Below, in pieces: positions 1 to 6,292 of a stretch of 64,000 bases of DNA. Source of the stretch: a virus; the IMG/VR virus record IMGVR_UViG_3300036851_000550, positions 1 to 64,000 of that record. One strand, written 5' to 3'. The notes below the pieces were generated by a model. That model was not told the DNA's origin. It made no database searches and saw only the letters and a program-made list of their open reading frames with translations. A program made the position numbers and the translations under genes. Position 1 is the stretch's first letter. The number at the start of each line of letters is the position of its first letter.

Positions 1-28
1 GTCACGCCTTTTCTGAAGATCAAACTTC

Positions 29-53
29 TAGGGTGCCCCCCGGGGGTACCCTA
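29..53. repeat. GC-rich palindrome
   Basis: TAGGGT (29-34) and ACCCTA (48-53) flank a run of six C then five G, giving a near-perfect dyad of about 25 bp. The centre is too tight for a good RNA loop without opening several pairs, and no U-run follows. It could be an operator, or a terminator for a gene left of the window. Confidence 0.5.
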
Positions 54-70
54 TGGTCAACGATCATGCA

Positions 71-100
71 TGATCCACTAGTGATCCACATCTGATCCAC
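71..100. repeat. Three TGATCCAC direct repeats, 11-bp period
   Basis: Exact TGATCCAC copies lie at 71-78, 82-89 and 93-100. The 11-bp spacing puts them on one face of the helix. A further copy is at 445-452. This arrangement is typical of binding sites for a regulator, directly before the possible -10 element at 103-108. Confidence 0.55.
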
Positions 101-461
101 TTCATACTTAAAGATCATGGTGCACGTCACCCGTTTGGGGGTATGCCTAGGGGGGCACACTCCCCTATTCTATCAGTACAACAGAAAAGCAAGAGCAAGC
201 CCCAGGACCCGCGCACGCGGGGGGCAGCCAGGCACCACCCGCGCATGCGGGCAGGCCACCCGCCTCCCAGAAGTGACCAGCGTCAGTCCAGCCCCCATAA
301 CGCGACCGTCAGCTAGTGACGGACCGGCTTTCGCAAGAGCTGAGATTCATTTCGACCCCATGCGATCGCGGCACACCCTGAAGCGTCACAGCGCGGGTTA
401 AAGATCCAAAGCTTAGATGCAACATCCCTGCATTAAGGGATCGTGATCCACCCAGGTTAGT

Positions 462-527
462 GGATCATGGGCATGAGTTGACCAAGAAGTGGGGTCAAGA
501 TCATCGGTTCGAATCCGATCATGTCCA
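462..527 (+). ncRNA. tRNA-like three-way junction without D-arm
   Basis: The 3' part is a canonical TPsiC arm: ATCGG (503-507), loop TTCGAAT (508-514), CCGAT (515-519). It is followed by CATGTCC (520-526), which pairs with GGA-T-CATG (462-469) with one bulged T. A second hairpin, TTGACC (478-483) and GGTCAA (493-498), has a 9-base loop in place of a normal anticodon arm. The interior is about 8 bases too short for a D-arm, and there is no encoded CCA. It is therefore a decayed tRNA, an att-type tRNA 3' end or an RNA processing mimic, rather than a working tRNA. Confidence 0.4.
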
Positions 528-563
528 CTCACCCAAGATCCAACTCACTCGGCGGGAGTGATC

Positions 564-782
564 ATGAACAACACACTGAAGACGATCAAGGTTATCTGCA
601 AGATCATGATCGCCGTGCTGCGGCTGATCGTGCTCGTCATCGTGATCACGCTGTGGATCACCAACCTGCTGCCTAAGGGCAAGGGCCGGAGCCAATGCAA
701 GATCGCTCGCGCTCTGCGTGCCTGGGCACTCCACCAGGTCAAGCGCACGCTGCCCCGTTCCGTCGCGCACTACGTCCACTGA
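564..782 (+). CDS. Small membrane protein, first gene of the ribozyme operon
   Basis: 72 aa. I chose ATG 564 because it follows GGCGGGAGTGATC; a longer frame from 489 would cross the tRNA-like element. Residues 10-36 are strongly hydrophobic (one or two transmembrane passes), followed by a basic, cytosol-like tail rich in Lys and Arg. The function is unknown. It lies 16 bp before the next gene and, unlike most genes here, has no ribozyme after it. Confidence 0.7.
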   Translation: MNNTLKTIKVICKIMIAVLRLIVLVIVITLWITNLLPKGKGRSQCKIARALRAWALHQVKRTLPRSVAHYVH

Positions 783-798
783 TCATCAGGAGATCATC

Positions 799-1077
799 AT
801 GACCGCAACGATCGAGATCCGGAACATGGACAGCGCGTCCGTTACGTGGACGCTGCGACTTCGCGATCAGATCATGGAACTGGTTGATCATCGCGACCTG
901 CTCCCCGACGCGTGGGATGCAGCCAAGATCCTGAACGACAAGGCGATCAGCGCGCTGGTCGTGCGCCGGTACGACTTCGCAGAGCAGCTCTGCGAGTGGG
1001 CGCAGGAAGAGATCGACAAGGTCGCGAAGATCGCGGACGAGGTCGACCCGCTGGACTTCGACGATCTTCACTACTGA
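799..1077 (+). CDS. Hypothetical protein
   Basis: 92 aa, no family recognised. The start at 799 is set by CAGGAGATCATC just upstream. The sequence is soluble and mostly helical, with acidic residues concentrated near the C-terminus (EVDPLDFDDLHY). Its TGA stop (1075-1077) directly abuts the first base of hammerhead copy 1, so termination here would place a ribosome on the ribozyme. Confidence 0.75.
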   Translation: MTATIEIRNMDSASVTWTLRLRDQIMELVDHRDLLPDAWDAAKILNDKAISALVVRRYDFAEQLCEWAQEEIDKVAKIADEVDPLDFDDLHY

Positions 1078-1135
1078 GCCGAAACGCTGGCCTGGCCAGC
1101 GTCCACCGGAGTTGATCTACCGGTGCTGATGAGGC
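1078..1135 (+). ncRNA. Type II hammerhead ribozyme, copy 1
   Basis: Stem II is GCC (1078-1080) with GGC (1133-1135). GAAA is 1081-1084. Stem III is ACGCTGG paired with CCAGCGT (within 1084-1102). The cleavage triplet GTC ends at C1103. Stem I is CACCGG (1104-1109) with CCGGTG (1120-1125), a continuous 6-bp helix. The core CTGATGA is 1126-1132. GATC is in the stem I loop and again at 1137-1140. The order (stem II open, I and III closed) defines type II. Predicted cut: after 1103. Confidence 0.93.
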
Positions 1136-1191
1136 AGATCCACAGCCACTGAGGGAATGATCATCCAACGTCATCATCGGAGGGACCGATC

Positions 1192-1455
1192 ATGAACGCT
1201 GCTGCTCACTACGGCCCGGTGCAGAGCACGCCGCCCGTCGGCACGCTGGCCTACTACCACGGCACGAAGATCGACTACCACGGTGTGTGGGAGGTCGTCG
1301 GGACGCGCGCCGGTCGCACGGTGCTCGAACGTACGCGGCTGGACGGTCGCGAGATGTTGACCATCTCCGAGGGCAACCGGACGATCACCGTCCTGGCGGT
1401 CGAGGAAGAGGCCGAGCGGATGATCCACAACGTGGAGTCATTCCTCGGCGCATGA
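1192..1455 (+). CDS. Hypothetical protein, SH3-like N-terminus
   Basis: 87 aa, start fixed by GGAGGGACCGATC before ATG. The segment GTLAYYHGTKIDYHGVWEVV resembles the short beta-strand pattern of SH3/KOW-type small domains; this is a pattern impression only. It is followed by an acidic helix (VEEEAERM). It is flanked by hammerhead copies 1 and 2, so it should become a separate one-gene RNA. The TGA stop abuts copy 2. Confidence 0.75.
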   Translation: MNAAAHYGPVQSTPPVGTLAYYHGTKIDYHGVWEVVGTRAGRTVLERTRLDGREMLTISEGNRTITVLAVEEEAERMIHNVESFLGA

Positions 1456-1513
1456 GCCGAAACGCCCTGATCAGGGGCGTCCACCGGAGTTGATCTACCG
1501 GTGCTGATGAGGC
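1456..1513 (+). ncRNA. Type II hammerhead ribozyme, copy 2
   Basis: Stem II is GCC (1456-1458) with GGC (1511-1513). GAAA is 1459-1462. Stem III is ACGCCC (1462-1467) with GGGCGT (1475-1480), loop TGATCAG. Cut after C1481. Stem I is CACCGG (1482-1487) with CCGGTG (1498-1503). CTGATGA is 1504-1510. Stem I and its loop match copy 1 while stem III differs but still pairs, which is compensatory evidence. The flank after it (AGATCCACAGCCACTGAGGG) is also shared with copy 1. Confidence 0.93.
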
Positions 1514-1567
1514 AGATCCACAGCCACTGAGGGAATGATCACCAAACCTAGATCACCGGAGGGACCG

Positions 1568-2146
1568 ATGATCCCGACCACGGCCGACAACACCACACAT
1601 GATCGCTACGTCGCGAACATCCTGGCGACCTGGCAACGTGCCACGGCCGGGCAGATGGCCGATGGTCGATCTTGGTACCGACACGCAAATGATCTTGCGG
1701 ACATCATGTCCGACGGCAACGTGCGGGCCGGTGCAGGCGTGATCGCTGCTCTCTCGGCGAACAAGGCCTGGGAGATCAACATCCGCATCGCGGGCGAGGC
1801 GTTCGCGACCGGCACGCTCCGCGGCCACGTGCGCGACGCGCTGGCCAAGGCAGAGCGGATCATGATGGGTCAAAATCCACTCGTCGTGCTCCCGATCGAC
1901 AGCAAGACCCACAATTTCTACCGGTGCATCGTCGATCCCGACGACCCGGACCCGGTCGTGATCGACCGCCACGCGCACGACGTCGCTGTGGGCCGCCGGT
2001 ATGGGAACGAGGACCGCGGGCTGTCCAACAAGCGCCGTTACGCCACTCTCGCCCACGCGTACCGCGAGGCTGCCCGTCGGCTCGGCGAGCTGCCCAGCAC
2101 CGTGCAGGCCGTCACGTGGGTGGCATGGCGGGAGGGAGCCAAGTGA
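1568..2146 (+). CDS. Possible HhH-GPD-like (DUF7178-type) phage protein
   Basis: 192 aa. The start at 1568 has CCGGAGGGACCG in front; an upstream in-frame ATG at 1535 is too close to its GAGGGA. Visible blocks are GAGVIAALSANKAWEINIRI near residues 57-76, KTHNFYRC, and VIDRHAHDVAVGRRYG. They resemble an actinophage family I associate with a helix-hairpin-helix DNA glycosylase-like fold, in which the VDxH-type segment carries the acidic residue. Base excision or DNA binding is an inference; a fold search would settle it. It overlaps the next gene by GTGA. Confidence 0.75.
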   Translation: MIPTTADNTTHDRYVANILATWQRATAGQMADGRSWYRHANDLADIMSDGNVRAGAGVIAALSANKAWEINIRIAGEAFATGTLRGHVRDALAKAERIMMGQNPLVVLPIDSKTHNFYRCIVDPDDPDPVVIDRHAHDVAVGRRYGNEDRGLSNKRRYATLAHAYREAARRLGELPSTVQAVTWVAWREGAK

Positions 2147-2244
2147 TCGCCAGCGATGACCCCGGGTGGGTCTGGTGCCGCGAGTGCCACCAGTTGGTGC
2201 CGCTGGACACACGGGGCAACCCGTGGTGCGGGCACAAGCACTGA
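2143..2244 (+). CDS. 33-aa zinc-finger-like miniprotein
   Basis: GTG start overlapping the previous stop by 4 bases, with GGAGGG at 2131-2136 as ribosome binding site. The pattern CREC then WCGHKH at the C-terminus gives C-x2-C...C-x-H, enough for one zinc site. The gene is probably translated by coupling to the upstream protein. No family recognised. Hammerhead copy 3 begins 5 bases after its stop. Confidence 0.65.
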   Translation: MIASDDPGWVWCRECHQLVPLDTRGNPWCGHKH

Positions 2245-2249
2245 GATGA

Positions 2250-2313
2250 GCCGAAACGCCCTGGTGAGAGGCAGGGCGTCCGACCGGGACCGATCGCCCG
2301 GCGCTGATGAGGC
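2250..2313 (+). ncRNA. Type II hammerhead ribozyme, copy 3
   Basis: GCC (2250-2252) pairs with GGC (2311-2313). GAAA is 2253-2256. Stem III is ACGCCCTG (2256-2263) with CAGGGCGT (2272-2279). Cut after C2280. Stem I is CG, bulged A2283, CCGGG paired with CCCGG-CG (2297-2303). CTGATGA is 2304-2310. GATC in the loop is 2292-2295. The stop of the upstream gene is 5 bases away, yet TGA still sits directly before GCC (ATGAGCC), so the TGA is kept as part of the element. Confidence 0.93.
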
Positions 2314-2335
2314 AGATCAATCGGAGGGACCGATC

Positions 2336-2674
2336 ATGAACGAAGAGTTCGTCGCCGCGCTCACTGACGAGACGATCGACGCCGCGAGCGGTGCCGATCT
2401 TCGCAAGATGGCCACCGACGCTGGCCTGTCGCGGCACGACACGCACGAGAGCGTGCTCAGCGTCAACCTGCGGGCGGAGGTGATCAGCACCCCCGGCGCG
2501 CTGGCCGCCGTCGGCCAGGTCATCGAGGTGCTCGCCGCCGCGTACAAGGGCGCGGGATGTGACCCGGTGATCGACACCAGCTACGGCAGCTCGGCTGAGA
2601 TCCGCGTCTGGCAGGACGACAGCGGGGTCCGCCGGTCGCTCAAGTGGGCGCGGGAGCGCTCGATCAAGAACTGA
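2336..2674 (+). CDS. Hypothetical protein
   Basis: 112 aa. GGAGGGACCGATC precedes the ATG. No family recognised. The N-terminal two-thirds is helical; the end (SSAEIRVWQDDSGVRRSLKW) reads as beta strands. It forms a one-gene module between hammerhead copies 3 and 4, and its TGA abuts copy 4. Confidence 0.75.
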   Translation: MNEEFVAALTDETIDAASGADLRKMATDAGLSRHDTHESVLSVNLRAEVISTPGALAAVGQVIEVLAAAYKGAGCDPVIDTSYGSSAEIRVWQDDSGVRRSLKWARERSIKN

Positions 2675-2732
2675 GCCGAAACGCCCGGCAACGGGCGTCT
2701 GACCGGGAATGATCCCCCGGCGCTGATGAGGC
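2675..2732 (+). ncRNA. Type II hammerhead ribozyme, copy 4
   Basis: GCC (2675-2677) with GGC (2730-2732). GAAA is 2678-2681. Stem III is ACGCCCG (2681-2687) with CGGGCGT (2692-2698), closed by GCAA, a GNRA tetraloop. Cut after C2699. Stem I begins U2700-G2722 (wobble replacing C-G), then G-C, bulged A2702, CCGGG/CCCGG. CTGATGA is 2723-2729. The wobble change preserves pairing. Confidence 0.93.
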
Positions 2733-2753
2733 AGATCACGGAGGGAATCGATC

Positions 2754-2966
2754 ATGTACACGACCGTGACCGTCGAAATGGTCCGCAGGGACCGCTACCG
2801 GGTCAAGTTCTCGATCTTGCCTGGCCGGTCCTTCGGCGACTGGCCGTTCGCGGAAGTGATCCGTGATCTTCGAGTGGCGACGACGCTGTCCGGACTCGAC
2901 GCACGTGATCTTGTTCTGGAGGCCGCCGCGACCGGGAGCGCATCCCGGCAGACGACAACGGGATGA
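2754..2966 (+). CDS. Hypothetical protein
   Basis: 70 aa, start preceded by GGAGGGAATCGATC. The N-terminal half alternates charged and beta-type residues (VTVEMVRRDRYRVKFSI); the C-terminus is short and polar. No family recognised. There is no intact ribozyme after it, but its stop codon lies inside an apparent ribozyme scar. Confidence 0.7.
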   Translation: MYTTVTVEMVRRDRYRVKFSILPGRSFGDWPFAEVIRDLRVATTLSGLDARDLVLEAAATGSASRQTTTG

Positions 2967-2974
2967 GACAGATC
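2964..2974 (+). other. Probable hammerhead deletion scar
   Basis: TGAGACAGATC here matches the last part of the ribozyme element (TGAGGCAGATC) and is followed by the usual AAC..GGAGGGACC. In the element, TGAG occurs both at the 5' edge (TGAGCC) and in the core (GATGAGGC). Recombination between the two TGAG copies would remove stems III and I and leave exactly this. This is inference from sequence similarity. Confidence 0.5.
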
Positions 2975-2994
2975 AACACCGGAGGGACCCGATC

Positions 2995-3231
2995 ATGACC
3001 ACCGCAACCAAGCGCGCCACGGCGTCACAGCTCCGGAAGAAGATCGAAGCTCTCCGGGAGATCATGGAGAGCACCGAGGTTGAGGATCTTGAGACCTTCG
3101 CCTCGTGGGACGAGCGCGAGCGTGAGTGGCAGCGCTACACGGCCGAGGAGCACGCCGACGAGCTGTCTGAGCTGACCTTGAGCCTGATCGGCAGCATCCG
3201 TCAGTGGATCAATGAGGCGGAGGAGAGCTGA
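2995..3231 (+). CDS. Hypothetical coiled-coil protein
   Basis: 78 aa, highly charged and helical throughout, with Glu/Arg/Lys heptad-like spacing (QLRKKIEALREIMESTEVED). GGAGGGACCCGATC sets the start. It is probably oligomeric or a binding partner of another phage protein. It is co-transcribed with the next gene 2 bp downstream, and the two form one module ending at copy 5. Confidence 0.75.
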   Translation: MTTATKRATASQLRKKIEALREIMESTEVEDLETFASWDEREREWQRYTAEEHADELSELTLSLIGSIRQWINEAEES

Positions 3232-3233
3232 TC

Positions 3234-3449
3234 ATGGCAGCGAAGCTGATCAAGGGCGAGTTCGAGTACGGAGACAAGGTCCACAACGAGGCCTACGGCT
3301 ACTACGGCACGGTGCTCCGCATGGAGCGCCAGCACCGGACCGATTGGGTGGTCGTGCTGTTCGAGGGCACGTGCTACAGCCGCCAGGTCTACCCGGATTC
3401 GATCAAGAAGGTGACCGAGCGACCCGCGCGCGTCAACCCGTACTGCTGA
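3234..3449 (+). CDS. Hypothetical SH3/KOW-like small protein
   Basis: 71 aa. The pattern FEYGDKVHNEAYGYYGTV followed by DWVVVLFEGTCYSRQVYPDS is typical of short SH3-like beta barrels that bind nucleic acid or protein; the assignment is by pattern only. GGCGGAGGAGAGC precedes ATG. Its TGA abuts hammerhead copy 5. Confidence 0.75.
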   Translation: MAAKLIKGEFEYGDKVHNEAYGYYGTVLRMERQHRTDWVVVLFEGTCYSRQVYPDSIKKVTERPARVNPYC

Positions 3450-3509
3450 GCCGAAACGCCCTGGTGACAGGGCGTCCGACCGGGACCGATCGCCCGGCGC
3501 TGATGAGGC
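3450..3509 (+). ncRNA. Type II hammerhead ribozyme, copy 5
   Basis: GCC (3450-3452) with GGC (3507-3509). GAAA is 3453-3456. Stem III is ACGCCCTG (3456-3463) with CAGGGCGT (3468-3475), closed by GTGA, a GNRA tetraloop. Cut after C3476. Stem I is CG, bulged A3479, CCGGG with CCCGG-CG. CTGATGA is 3500-3506. The loop carries GATC and a second GATC follows stem II. Confidence 0.94.
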
Positions 3510-3537
3510 AGATCAACCTCTGGAGGGACAAGATCGT

Positions 3538-4623
3538 ATGTCTCAGGAGACCGCCACCTGGCTGAACACCATGACCCTGATCGGCAACACGGCCAAGCGC
3601 GGACACGCGTGGCACTACCGGGCCGAGGAGCAGGGCGACGAGTCGAACCACTACGAGTTCTCGATCCCCGTGGACGACGTGAAGCGTCGGCTCTTCGGAT
3701 GGCAGGCCGAGCCCCGCCGCGTCGCGGTCGAGTTCCCGGCCACGTTCGAGACCATGACCCACCTCGGGGACGACGGCCAGCCGCTGCGCTGGGTCGTCCA
3801 GACGCGGGAGCAGGCCATCGCCGCGAACGACACCTACGACCAGGCCGAGCCCGACGTGCTGGGCCAGTTCAAGACCGGCTACAAGATCCACGACTACGGC
3901 CAGTGGCTGGTCGACAACGTGGGGACGATCTTGGACGACGACCTCGCGATCAGCTCGGCTGGCCTGCTGCGCAACCGCGCCCAGGCGTGGGTCGAGGTCA
4001 GCGTGCCCGACACGATCAAGACTCCGGAGGGCGTCGAGTTCCGGCCGAACCTGCTGGCCGCGACGTCGCTGGACGGGTCGATCGCGACCACCTACAGCCG
4101 CACCGTGCAGCTCACGGTGTGCGACAACACGATGGCGGTCGCCCTGTCCGAGCGTGGGCAGAAGATCAAGGTCCGGCACTCGTCGCAGAGCCTGAACCGG
4201 GTCGGCGACGTGCGCGAGGCACTGAAGATCGTGCACACCGCGGCAGCTGAGTTCACCGCTCAGGTGGCGCACCTGGTGGCCACGCCGGTGCAGCCGCACC
4301 AGTTCGAGCGGCTCGTCCAGGTGATCTTCCCGATCAAGGCCGACGCTGGCAAGCGCAGCGTGACCATGGCCGAGGACAAGCGCGCACAGCTCTTCCAGCT
4401 GTACCGCTACGACGAGCGCGTGGCCCCGTGGAGCGGGACCGCGTTCGGTGCCGTGCAGGCGTTCAACACCTGGCGCCACCACGTGCAGAACGGTCTCCCC
4501 GGTGACACCGAGGAGCAGAAGCGGGTGGCTCGCGCGCTGCGCAACGCCGGCCGTGCCGTGACCGGCGAGAACGAGACCAGTGACCTGCAGGTGACCGCAG
4601 CGCTGGCGACGATCCTCGCCTGA
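3538..4623 (+). CDS. DUF932 / phage-plasmid-like protein (TIGR03299 type)
   Basis: 361 aa, the largest gene of the ribozyme operon. TGGAGGGACAAGATCGT precedes ATG. The layout fits the DUF932 family: a start with a thiol-free WLNTMTLIGNTAKRG block, a central region with TTYSRTVQLTVCDNTM, KIKVRHSS, then a helical C-terminal half. DUF932 proteins are common in phages and plasmids of Gram-positive bacteria; the molecular role is not established. It forms a single-gene module between copies 5 and 6 and is probably abundant early. Confidence 0.85.
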   Translation: MSQETATWLNTMTLIGNTAKRGHAWHYRAEEQGDESNHYEFSIPVDDVKRRLFGWQAEPRRVAVEFPATFETMTHLGDDGQPLRWVVQTREQAIAANDTYDQAEPDVLGQFKTGYKIHDYGQWLVDNVGTILDDDLAISSAGLLRNRAQAWVEVSVPDTIKTPEGVEFRPNLLAATSLDGSIATTYSRTVQLTVCDNTMAVALSERGQKIKVRHSSQSLNRVGDVREALKIVHTAAAEFTAQVAHLVATPVQPHQFERLVQVIFPIKADAGKRSVTMAEDKRAQLFQLYRYDERVAPWSGTAFGAVQAFNTWRHHVQNGLPGDTEEQKRVARALRNAGRAVTGENETSDLQVTAALATILA

Positions 4624-4630
4624 TCCACAA

Positions 4631-4692
4631 GCCGAAACGCCCCCGGAGGGAGGGGCGTCCGACCCGGACTGATCGCCGGGCGCTGATGAGGC
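4631..4692 (+). ncRNA. Type II hammerhead ribozyme, copy 6
   Basis: GCC (4631-4633) with GGC (4690-4692). GAAA is 4634-4637. Stem III is ACGCCCC (4637-4643) with GGGGCGT (4652-4658). Cut after C4659. Stem I is CG, bulged A4662, CCCGG (4663-4667) with CCGGG-CG (4676-4682). CTGATGA is 4683-4689. The stem I change from CCGGG/CCCGG to CCCGG/CCGGG is a clear double compensatory substitution. It lies 7 bases after the upstream stop. Confidence 0.94.
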
Positions 4693-4720
4693 AGATCTGA
4701 TCAACCGGAGGGACCCGGAC

Positions 4721-4828
4721 ATGAGCGAGAAGGAGCGCAGGGACGCGCGGTGCTGCCGCGACGTGGCCAGGGACATGGCCGCGGAGCAGATCAGCGCCGA
4801 CGTCGAACGAGAGGTGAACGGATCGTGA
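4721..4828 (+). CDS. 35-aa charged miniprotein
   Basis: ATG 4721 follows CCGGAGGGACCCGGAC, the same leader as its neighbours, so translation is likely. It is very charged (Arg, Glu, Asp) with adjacent cysteines (CC at 11-12). It overlaps the next gene by GTGA. No function is recognised; it may mainly couple translation of the membrane gene that follows. Confidence 0.6.
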   Translation: MSEKERRDARCCRDVARDMAAEQISADVEREVNGS

Positions 4829-5064
4829 TCGCCTGGCTGGTGGCGCACGCGGAGCACATCGCGGGCGCTGCCCTGCTCGGCTTCCTCGCGCTCTACGCGG
4901 TGAGCAATGCGCGCCTGCTGGTGCGCCGCCTGCTGGAGGACTGGCGCGACGAGGTGAAGCAGCACAGCGACCGATGGGAAGAGCTGGCACCGCTCGCAGT
5001 CGAGCGGGTCCAAGCTGCCCTGATCAACGTCGCCGGCCTGCTCGATCGAGGAGCACGCCGATGA
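4825..5064 (+). CDS. Small single-pass membrane protein
   Basis: 79 aa with GTG start overlapping the previous stop. Residues 10-28 are hydrophobic (AGAALLGFLALYAV), then a charged amphipathic helix. The N-terminus is short and the tail is likely cytoplasmic. Function unknown. The next gene overlaps by 4 bases (ATGA). Confidence 0.7.
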   Translation: MIAWLVAHAEHIAGAALLGFLALYAVSNARLLVRRLLEDWRDEVKQHSDRWEELAPLAVERVQAALINVAGLLDRGARR

Positions 5065-5291
5065 CCGACACGCAGACGATCACGTACCTGCATCCGCCCC
5101 GGCTGGAGCGGATCCCGGCGCCCCGCTACACCGCGGCGGACGTCCTCGGCCTCCCGTTCAACGGCCAACGACCCACCTACAGCGGCGGGCTGAAGGCGTA
5201 CGCGAAAGACCGACGAGCCCACCGGGCCTACCGCGCCTGGCGGGACCAGTTCCCCCGGGCGCGCAAGCGTCGCAAGCGCTCGGTGCTATGA
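5061..5291 (+). CDS. Hypothetical basic protein
   Basis: 76 aa. The N-terminus is Pro/Tyr-rich (YLHPPRLERIPAPRY) and the C-terminus is strongly basic (RARKRRKRS), suggesting nucleic-acid contact. It is the last gene of a three-gene module. Its TGA abuts hammerhead copy 7. No family recognised. Confidence 0.72.
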   Translation: MTDTQTITYLHPPRLERIPAPRYTAADVLGLPFNGQRPTYSGGLKAYAKDRRAHRAYRAWRDQFPRARKRRKRSVL

Positions 5292-5350
5292 GCCGAAACG
5301 CGCCCATGTGGCGCGTCCGACCGGGGGTGATCTCCCGGCGCTGATGAGGC
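5292..5350 (+). ncRNA. Type II hammerhead ribozyme, copy 7
   Basis: GCC (5292-5294) with GGC (5348-5350). GAAA is 5295-5298. Stem III is ACGCGCC (5298-5304) with GGCGCGT (5310-5316), a distinct but fully paired helix. Cut after C5317. Stem I is CG, bulged A5320, CCGGG with CCCGG-CG (5334-5340). CTGATGA is 5341-5347. GATC is present in the loop and after stem II. Confidence 0.94.
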
Positions 5351-5368
5351 AGATCAACCGGAGGGACC

Positions 5369-6028
5369 ATGAAGAAGGAGCAGTTGATCAAGCGGCTGGC
5401 ACAGCTCGCCGTGAAGTGGGAGCAGGCCAGCGAGCGGCTCGCCGTCGACGAGCCCGACGACATGGACACCGTCGAGGACGACACCATGTCGGCGATCTAC
5501 GGCGAGGCCGCGGGCGAGCTGCGCAAGCTGCTCACCGACGAGCGCACCGCACGCACCGGGTTCGACACGCTCTGGGAGCCAGTGCAGGCCACCGAGAACG
5601 CGACCCTGCTGCTTGCCCCCGGCGAGGAGTACGCCAACGGCACCACGAAGGTCCCCGACGACAACCGCACGTGGGGCATGGTGATCGGCGACCCGGAGAA
5701 GGTCGCGCTGGTGCTGCTCGGCACGCGGGACGAGATCGTGCAGCAGCTCCGCGACGCGCAGCGGGAGATCGACAACTCGTACGGCGCCGAGCACGAGAAC
5801 GCGCTCCACGAGGAGTACGAGGGCCGGTGCCCGGCGTGCCAGGCGCACGGGCCGACGCAGATGCTCGACGCGTACCCCGGTCCGCACTCCGACGCCGTGG
5901 CCGCCGCGCTCGGCCGCGACCTGGCGAAGCACCTCCGCGAGCACGGCGACGCGGAAGCTGAGCCGCTGCCGAAGTGGCGCGCTGGGGAGCGACAGCTCAA
6001 TCCCGCCGATCTCCGCAAGAAGCGGTGA
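5369..6028 (+). CDS. Hypothetical protein with CPAC zinc-type motif
   Basis: 219 aa. CCGGAGGGACC precedes ATG. The N-terminal half is helical and acidic; the centre has the segment RTWGMVIGDPEKVALVLLG; the C-terminal half has RCPACQAHGP, which could supply part of a metal site with later His residues. No family recognised. It is followed 3 bp later by the gene at 6032; both lie between copies 7 and 8. Confidence 0.78.
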   Translation: MKKEQLIKRLAQLAVKWEQASERLAVDEPDDMDTVEDDTMSAIYGEAAGELRKLLTDERTARTGFDTLWEPVQATENATLLLAPGEEYANGTTKVPDDNRTWGMVIGDPEKVALVLLGTRDEIVQQLRDAQREIDNSYGAEHENALHEEYEGRCPACQAHGPTQMLDAYPGPHSDAVAAALGRDLAKHLREHGDAEAEPLPKWRAGERQLNPADLRKKR

Positions 6029-6031
6029 CCG

Positions 6032-6292
6032 ATGGACCGCGCCGTCGCCATCGTCCTGGGCTACGCCGCCGCAAAGGCGGAGCGGGCTCCCACCCTGGAG
6101 CTGGCCATCCGAGCGGGGTGGGCAGCCTGCCACGTGGACCGGGACCTGATCGGCCCGGTGTTCGCCGCGTGGAACGCGTCCGAGGGTCGAAGTGGCGACG
6201 TGCCTGAGCTGGGCGGGGTACTGCGCAGGCGGTACCGGAAGCAGGGACCGGAGGCGATCGCCGCGAGCCTGCGGCGAGCCGCTGAAACATGA
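6032..6292 (+). CDS. Hypothetical protein
   Basis: 86 aa, mostly helical, rich in Ala and Arg. The start lies 3 bp after the previous stop with GCGGTGACC in front, a modest ribosome binding site, so translational coupling is likely. No recognisable domain. Its TGA abuts hammerhead copy 8. Confidence 0.7.
   Translation: MDRAVAIVLGYAAAKAERAPTLELAIRAGWAACHVDRDLIGPVFAAWNASEGRSGDVPELGGVLRRRYRKQGPEAIAASLRRAAET

Larger units (their letters stand above)
1..563. other. Gene-free left region upstream of the ribozyme operon
   Basis: I see no convincing gene here. The stretch is lower in GC than the rest and very rich in GATC. It holds a GC palindrome at 29-53, three TGATCCAC repeats at 71-100, a possible -10 element (CATACT, 103-108) and a tRNA-like fold at 462-527. 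The open frame at 117-401 has no ribosome binding site and crosses low-complexity GC runs, so I do not call it. The position suggests the control region of the rightward operon that starts at 564. Confidence 0.6.

Noticed and set aside
462-527. Functional tRNA gene
   Set aside because: It lacks a D-arm, has a 9-base anticodon-type loop and is about 8 bases short; only the TPsiC arm is canonical.
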